Assembly (NCBI GenBank): GCA_014804755.1
Contig: JAAUZE010000022.1
Span: 109,002 to 173,001 of the forward strand
Source of the DNA: Lachnospiraceae bacterium
Lineage (GTDB): Bacteria; Bacillota; Clostridia; Lachnospirales; Lachnospiraceae
DNA length: 64,000 bases
Direction: 5' to 3'
Part shown: one piece after another, positions 59,408 to 64,000 of the stretch
How the letters are laid out: every line of letters starts with the position of its first letter
How positions within the stretch are numbered: position 1 is the stretch's first letter
Position numbers and translations under genes: made by a program
Notes under the pieces: generated by a model
What the model was told of the DNA's origin: nothing
The model's database searches: none
What the model saw: only the letters and a program-made list of their open reading frames with translations

Positions 59408-60910
59408 ATGGATGGGAACAAAAAGGGCAGATTTGGCATACAGGACTCTATAAAAAAGCAATTTGCATTGATCTTCATGCTTGTTTTGGCGGGCACTATT
59501 CTGCTCTGCTTTTTGATCAATCAATTTTGTCTGGAAAGGTTTTATATTCATAATAAAAAACAGGTACTGCTTCGCACGTATCATACGATCGCGGAAAACG
59601 TTCACGGGAATCAGCTGACGTCCGAGGCGTTTCAGCTTGAATTGGAAAAGCTGATCGGACGTTATAATCTGGATATTCTTGTGATGAATGAGTATGCTGT
59701 TCCGCTCTTATACACGACAAGCGATGTGGAGCTCTTAAAGGTGCAGTTCTTTGAACTCGCCCTTGGTCTGTACGGCGGTACGGTCTTAGAAAAAGAAGAA
59801 GAGGAGCTGTATCAGATCGAGCGTGTGACGGAGCATGCGTCCGGTATGGACTACATTGTCATGTGGGGCTTTTTTGATCCGAATGACATGTTTTTAATCC
59901 GCACATCCATCGTCGGCATTCAGGACAGTGTGCAGATCGCAAACCGCTTTCTCATGTACAGCGGTTTGGCGGGCGTACTGCTCGGCGGTGTGATCATCTG
60001 GGTCGTCACGCGCAAGGTGACGGCGCCGATCCGTGAGCTGTCCGAGCTTTCCGAGAGGATGAGCCGGCTTGATTTTGATGCGCGCTACACGGGAAAAAAG
60101 CAGAATGAGATCGGAAAACTCGGCATGAATATCAATCAAATGTCAGATGCGCTTGAGCGGACCATATCAGAGTTAAAAACCGCAAACAATGAACTGCGCA
60201 GGGACATTGCGGTCAAAGAAGAATTGGAGGCGCAGCGCAAGGAGTTTTTATCCAATGTATCCCATGAGCTGAAAACGCCGATCGCCCTCATACAGGGATA
60301 TGCGGAGGGCTTGCAGGAGGGGATTGATGAGGACGCGGAGGGGAGAGCGTATTACTGCGGCGTGATCATTGACGAGGCGAATAAAATGAACCGCATGGTA
60401 AAGCAGCTCATGACGCTTGATCAGTTAGAGTCCGGACAGAATGTGACGACGCTGGAACGATTTGACATTGTTGCGCTTGTCAATAATTATGTTCAGTCTG
60501 CGGATATTTTGGTGCGTCAGTATGATGCGAAGGTTTCCGTTGAGCGGAGAGGCGCGCTCTATGTGTGGGGGGACGAGTTCAAGGTGGAGGAGGTCGTCAT
60601 GAACTACTTTACGAATGCCCTCAATCATTTGAACGAAGAAAAGAAGATTGAAATTCGTTTTTTAGAGGAAGAAGAACGGCATGTGGTGCGCGTGACCGTA
60701 TTTAATACGGGAGCGCCCATTCCGGAGGAGAGCCTTTCCTATTTATGGGATAAATTCTATAAGGTGGATAAAGCGCGGACGCGCGAGTACGGCGGCAGCG
60801 GCGTCGGGCTTTCCATCGTCAGAGCCATCATGAATACCATGCACCAGGGATATGGCGTAAACAATTATGATAACGGCGTGGAGTTTTGGTTTGAACTGGA
60901 ACGTGCCTAA
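59408..60910 (+). CDS. Sensor histidine kinase (second)
   Basis: 500 residues. Membrane helices at ~19-40 and ~182-205 flank a ~140-residue extracellular domain. HAMP (~200-255) is followed by HisKA with His286 in NVSHELKTPIALIQGYAEGL and HATPase_c (MNYFTNALNHLNEEKK, YGGSGVGLSIVRAIMNTM). No regulator directly adjoins; it may serve the orphan regulator at 55881. AACGGAGG precedes it. Confidence 0.93.
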   Translation: MDGNKKGRFGIQDSIKKQFALIFMLVLAGTILLCFLINQFCLERFYIHNKKQVLLRTYHTIAENVHGNQLTSEAFQLELEKLIGRYNLDILVMNEYAVPLLYTTSDVELLKVQFFELALGLYGGTVLEKEEEELYQIERVTEHASGMDYIVMWGFFDPNDMFLIRTSIVGIQDSVQIANRFLMYSGLAGVLLGGVIIWVVTRKVTAPIRELSELSERMSRLDFDARYTGKKQNEIGKLGMNINQMSDALERTISELKTANNELRRDIAVKEELEAQRKEFLSNVSHELKTPIALIQGYAEGLQEGIDEDAEGRAYYCGVIIDEANKMNRMVKQLMTLDQLESGQNVTTLERFDIVALVNNYVQSADILVRQYDAKVSVERRGALYVWGDEFKVEEVVMNYFTNALNHLNEEKKIEIRFLEEEERHVVRVTVFNTGAPIPEESLSYLWDKFYKVDKARTREYGGSGVGLSIVRAIMNTMHQGYGVNNYDNGVEFWFELERA

Positions 60911-60931
60911 GGCATGGAAAGGGGGTACATA

Positions 60932-61990
60932 TTGAAAAAGATTTTTAGAATTATATTAAAGACACTGAAGTGGTTATTGATTGCATTAGCTGCTGTGATT
61001 GTAATTTTTTTGGTTGTTCGCTTTATCGGGCAGAAGATTTATAACAGGACACCGGAAGGCGGTATCAATGAGGAAATGTATGTCGATATAAACGGCACAA
61101 AGCAGTGGATCAGTATTTACGGACAAGATAGGGATAATCCTGTTTTGTTATATCTGCATGGCGGCCCCGGATCGTCTACAAGTACCTATGATTATGCTTT
61201 CACAAGAAAATGGTCTGATGTGTACACGGTTGTTACATGGGACCAGAGAAATTGCGGAAAAAGCTATTCTGCTGACCAAAATGATACGGTATTGACATAC
61301 GATCTGATGATGAGTGATGGCTTGGAAATGACAAAATATCTATTAGACTATCTCGGGAAGGAAAAGCTCACATTGCTCGGTCATTCGTGGGGATCGTATT
61401 TTGGCTGTAACCTTGTGCTTGCATATCCGGAATATTACGAGTGTTATATTGGGACGGGACAGCTTGTTGATTTTTATCAGAATGAAATAGCCTTTAAGGA
61501 AGAAGCCATTCAATGGGCGGGAGACGATGAAGAAAGCAAGCGCCTGATTGAAAAACTGAATATTAATGATTTTTCGACGGAATATTTTGCGGCCAGAAAT
61601 GCCTTGATGGAAAAATACGGCTATCATATGTTCGCTGATGGAACAGATTATAGTCTGATCGCTGCGCAAGTATTTAATCCATACTACTCGCTTGGAGATT
61701 TTTATAAATTTTTTAATTCAGATCTTAGCGTATATGAGGAATTTTTAGGGTCGGATGAATTTAACAAATTCTCATTACTTGGCAGGACTGATTATCAAGT
61801 GCCATATTATAATATTAACGGCGATAAAGATTATCAGACCAATTATCTGATCGCACAGGATTATTTTGAGTCGGTAAACGCTCCTCGTAAAAATATGTAT
61901 ATTATGGAAAATACGACACATGGTCTGTTAGAGTCAAAATCAGAAGAGTTTTCAGCAATATTACATGAAATAGCACAAAGGGAGCATTAA
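60932..61990 (+). CDS. Alpha/beta hydrolase, proline iminopeptidase-like
   Basis: 352 residues. An N-terminal membrane helix (LKTLKWLLIALAAVIVIFLV) anchors an alpha/beta-hydrolase domain: YLHGGPGSSTSTYDY (oxyanion), TWDQRNCGKSYS, nucleophile Ser152 in LGHSWGSYFGCNL, and C-terminal His near MENTTHGLLESK. The HGGPG motif favours S33 aminopeptidases, but esterase is possible. TTG 60932 is chosen (AAAGGGGG upstream); ATG 60914 is in frame. Its base use is visibly more AT-rich than its neighbours, a hint of transfer. Confidence 0.85.
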   Translation: MKKIFRIILKTLKWLLIALAAVIVIFLVVRFIGQKIYNRTPEGGINEEMYVDINGTKQWISIYGQDRDNPVLLYLHGGPGSSTSTYDYAFTRKWSDVYTVVTWDQRNCGKSYSADQNDTVLTYDLMMSDGLEMTKYLLDYLGKEKLTLLGHSWGSYFGCNLVLAYPEYYECYIGTGQLVDFYQNEIAFKEEAIQWAGDDEESKRLIEKLNINDFSTEYFAARNALMEKYGYHMFADGTDYSLIAAQVFNPYYSLGDFYKFFNSDLSVYEEFLGSDEFNKFSLLGRTDYQVPYYNINGDKDYQTNYLIAQDYFESVNAPRKNMYIMENTTHGLLESKSEEFSAILHEIAQREH

Positions 61991-62012
61991 AATTGATAAT
62001 GTAAATACCCTG

Positions 62013-62041
62013 TTGTTTCCCAATATTTTTTGTGTTATGAT
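62013..62041 (+). promoter_or_regulatory. Promoter of the lipoprotein gene
   Basis: TTGTTT (62013-62018), 17-base spacer, TATGAT (62036-62041) with TGT before it. Start near 62048. Confidence 0.65.
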
Positions 62042-62136
62042 AAAAACAGTGCAGTAATAGGCAGGCGGTGTGAAGATTGGAAATGAGAAGCTGTTTTCAT
62101 GACCATTTGCGCCGGGTGAAAGGAATGGTTAGCAGG

Positions 62137-63402
62137 ATGAAAAAGCTAAAATCAGGATTTCATAATAAAAAATGGTGTGTGTTAGCAGGAATCTGCATGA
62201 TGACAGCGGCATTGTGCGGTTGCGGAGGAAAATATCCGGAGCTGACGGATGACGATGAGCAGGCAATTCTCAAATATGCGGCGACACTTTTATATGAAAA
62301 CGATCAAAACCGTGATTCGCGTCTGATGACTGAGGATGAGATGATACTGGCGATGCAGAGGCGGGCGGCGCATGCCTATATGCCGGAGCCTGAACCGACG
62401 AAGGCGCCCGAGCAGGATTCGGACGGAGAACATGCGGACGGAAGACCCGGGGATGATCTGATCGGCGGCGGCGAGGTGGTTGAGACGCGCACACTCGCGG
62501 AATTTTTCGGATTACCGGGAATCGATATTTCGTATCAGGGTTATTTTTTTACAAAATCTTATCCTGAAGACGCAGGGGATGAGTTTTATTTCGCGATGGA
62601 TGCGCTGTATGGCAATGAGCTGCTGATTCTGCAGTATACGATCACAAATCAGAATGCGCAGGCGGCGCAGGTGGATATTCTGAACTTAAAACCGCGCTTT
62701 CGCGCTTTCATCAATGATGGTTCACAGATCAATGCGTTGACAACGCTTCTGCTGGATGATATGAAGACAACAAATTGTACGCTGGAGCCGGGAGAGAGCC
62801 GTGCGGTTGTCGTCGTGTTTGAAGTTACGGAGGCGGAAGCGGCATCCATGCAGCAGCTTAGGCTGACCGTGAAGACAGAGGAAGATTCCTGGACCGTGGA
62901 GCTTTTGGGATCTGGTGAGCCGGTATCCTATAATGGGGAAGAAGGCTATCAGACGGCAGAGAATTTGGATCAGGGAATGCCTGTGGTATACTATGAACTT
63001 CCCGAAGAGTTTATCGAGCAGGCTGACGGAATGTATTTTGCACCGGACTATCCGAACGATACTGCCAATATCATTGTTGTATCATCTGAAGATGATCAGG
63101 AATCATTCTACTACTCAGAGAAATCTTACTGTGAGATGCTGGAGGATGTGTATGAGCAGCTCTACGGTTATGAGGTCACGGTAAGCTGCTCAGAGTTTAC
63201 CAAATCGGAATTGAATGGCTGCAGGACACTGTTGATCAGACTATCCTATAACTTGTTGGATGTGGAGCTCGAGCAGGTTGCGTTTGTGGTTGAGACCGGA
63301 GAAAATAGGACGACTGGGATTACTTATACGCAGGTCGTGGGTGGTCCATGGACGGACGCATTTAATGCAAGCTTAGACTCCATACGTATTGAAACTAGAT
63401 AG
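62137..63402 (+). CDS. Putative lipoprotein, DUF5067/DUF4352-like
   Basis: 421 residues from ATG 62137. The signal peptide is basic-hydrophobic and ends LCGC, a lipobox with lipidated Cys29. An alpha segment and a Pro/Glu/Asp linker follow (MPEPEPTKAPEQ). An Ig-like domain (~165-275: LLILQYTITNQNAQAAQVDI, ALTTLLLDDMKTT, ESRAVVVVFEVTEAEA) and a second C-terminal domain (~290-421) complete it. In-frame starts at TTG 62077 and ATG 62125 exist; they would give an unusually long signal. Function unknown; extracytoplasmic ligand binding is likely. Confidence 0.8.
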   Translation: MKKLKSGFHNKKWCVLAGICMMTAALCGCGGKYPELTDDDEQAILKYAATLLYENDQNRDSRLMTEDEMILAMQRRAAHAYMPEPEPTKAPEQDSDGEHADGRPGDDLIGGGEVVETRTLAEFFGLPGIDISYQGYFFTKSYPEDAGDEFYFAMDALYGNELLILQYTITNQNAQAAQVDILNLKPRFRAFINDGSQINALTTLLLDDMKTTNCTLEPGESRAVVVVFEVTEAEAASMQQLRLTVKTEEDSWTVELLGSGEPVSYNGEEGYQTAENLDQGMPVVYYELPEEFIEQADGMYFAPDYPNDTANIIVVSSEDDQESFYYSEKSYCEMLEDVYEQLYGYEVTVSCSEFTKSELNGCRTLLIRLSYNLLDVELEQVAFVVETGENRTTGITYTQVVGGPWTDAFNASLDSIRIETR

Positions 63403-63743
63403 GCTTGTGAGGAGCACTTCTTGAAAGGCGAAGTAAATTATGAGTTTATTTGGTAGTATCAATTTGATTGAGCTATTTAATAATGCTGGCGATTATGGAA
63501 AAGAATGAATTCAAGAAAGACTGATCAAATAAAAATCTGATCAGTTACAGGAACGCTTTTGTAAAAAGGATTATAAAAATGAAAGGGACTGTTGCACTTT
63601 TTGTGACAGTTTCTTTTATTTTTCTACCTGGAGTCGCTTAATGGAAAAGAATAGATGTTCTTCAAATTCAGAAAACGTTCTGGGCAGCATGATTTAAGAA
63701 TCAGAAAAGATCAAAAAATCCATAAAAAAATAGAAAAAAGATG
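63403..63743 (+). other. Intergenic stretch with hairpins, no convincing gene
   Basis: It holds a hairpin ACTGATCA/TGATCAGT (63520-63545), a terminator (63582-63623), and a 22-codon frame (63440-63508) with a weak ribosome-binding site that I do not accept as a gene. The remaining bases to the promoter at 63744 are AT-rich without clear signal. Confidence 0.5.
63582..63623 (+). terminator. Terminator after the lipoprotein gene
   Basis: AAAGGGACTGT (63582-63592) pairs with ACAGTTTCTTT (63606-63616) with two G-T wobbles, and a T-rich tract follows. It lies ~180 bases after the stop. Confidence 0.7.
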
Positions 63744-63772
63744 TTGACAAGCGGGAAAGTGCGTGCTAGTAT
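63744..63772 (+). promoter_or_regulatory. Strong extended -10 promoter, rRNA-like
   Basis: A perfect -35 TTGACA (63744-63749), 17-base spacer and -10 TAGTAT (63767-63772) with TGC before it, downstream of an A-rich tract (63721-63740) that could act as an UP element. Start near 63779. It is among the strongest promoters in the window and has no downstream gene inside it. Confidence 0.8.
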
Positions 63773-63778
63773 ATCACT

Positions 63779-64000
63779 GTTGCGGCTCGACCGGAAGGCC
63801 GGGAGCGCAGAAGACAGGCAGGCGGCCATCCTGCAGAAACAGAGGCTTTCAGGGCATGTTTCTGAGAGAGGGAGATGTCTGGATGCACCTTGACAAATAA
63901 ACAGTAATGCAACCCTGAAAAATTCCAAAGGAACAAAAAGTTCCAAAAGATTTTCAGAGAGTTCTTAAGAACAACCTAAGGACAGTAAAACGGACCGGAA
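63779..64000 (+). ncRNA. Structured leader, probably front of an rRNA operon
   Basis: Non-coding and rich in paired segments: GCTC/GAGC with inner CCGG/CCGG (63785-63806), GCAGG/CCTGC (63818-63834) and CAGAAAC/GTTTCTG (63834-63864). The later part (ACAGTAATGCAACCCTG, TTCCAAAGGAAC) resembles leaders I associate with clostridial 16S rRNA. The 16S gene itself is not reached, so this is inference; a tRNA cluster leader is the alternative. Confidence 0.5.

Noticed and set aside
63440..63508. 22-codon open frame after the lipoprotein gene
   Set aside because: It is very short, has a poorly spaced ribosome-binding site and no recognised similarity; it could be a gene remnant but nothing proves it.

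Overview
The window looks like chromosome from a motile, Gram-positive clostridial bacterium, most likely Lachnospiraceae. The evidence is a flagellar operon with no P- or L-ring genes, FliY in place of FliN, the CheC/CheD adaptation proteins, the clostridial flagellar families TIGR02530 and FlbD, DUF6115, DUF5688 and DUF3737 proteins, and many GTG and TTG starts behind good Shine-Dalgarno sites. Every gene I can support lies on the + strand. The species is inference.

Layout. (1) 1-3257: the C-terminal part of a large, probably surface-exposed, DUF5057-like protein, closed by a strong terminator. (2) 3381-4034: a small RelE-type toxin-antitoxin pair with its own promoter and a hairpin that covers the toxin ribosome-binding site. 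(3) 4269-36805: a 36-gene fla/che operon that starts from a sigma-A-type promoter and ends in a terminator after the sigma-28 gene. Order: flgB flgC fliE fliF fliG fliH fliI fliJ motE-like fliK flgD TIGR02530 flgE flbD motA motB fliL fliM fliY cheY fliO fliP fliQ fliR flhB flhA flhF flhG pilZ cheB cheA cheW cheC cheD, a small membrane protein gene, fliA. It encodes the basal body, switch, export gate, export ATPase, stator, hook and most of the chemotaxis core. Flagellin, filament cap, hook-filament junction proteins, receptors, FlgM and CheR are not here. (4) 36856-41728: fapA (DUF342), a small unknown gene, a DUF6115 coiled-coil protein, an MltG-like protein with a Thr-Pro stalk, and a YlmC/YmxH protein. 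(5) 41742-46519: nrdR, a Cache/HD-GYP/REC c-di-GMP phosphodiesterase, a stand-alone LarC C-terminal domain and TrpB2. (6) 46541-52745: an ECF transporter S component (probably pantothenate), coaX, coaBC, a YqeG phosphatase, aroE, aroK, aroQ and efp. (7) 52777-61990: DUF5688, DUF3737, VanZ, an unknown membrane protein, an orphan response regulator, a UBA-domain membrane protein, a response regulator/kinase pair, a second kinase and an alpha/beta hydrolase. (8) 62013-64000: a putative lipoprotein, then a strong extended -10 promoter with a structured leader that looks like the front of an rRNA operon.

How the genes work together. The motility block is close to self-sufficient for building a hook-basal body and a CheY-driven switch. 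PilZ in the operon and the HD-GYP protein outside it suggest c-di-GMP control of motility. The ECF-coaX-coaBC run points to vitamin B5 uptake feeding coenzyme A synthesis, and aroE-aroK-aroQ supplies three shikimate steps. The least explained material is the fapA-unknown-DUF6115-MltG-like block, the tandem three-base-loop hairpins after several stop codons, and a 41-base perfect palindrome lying across a stop codon.
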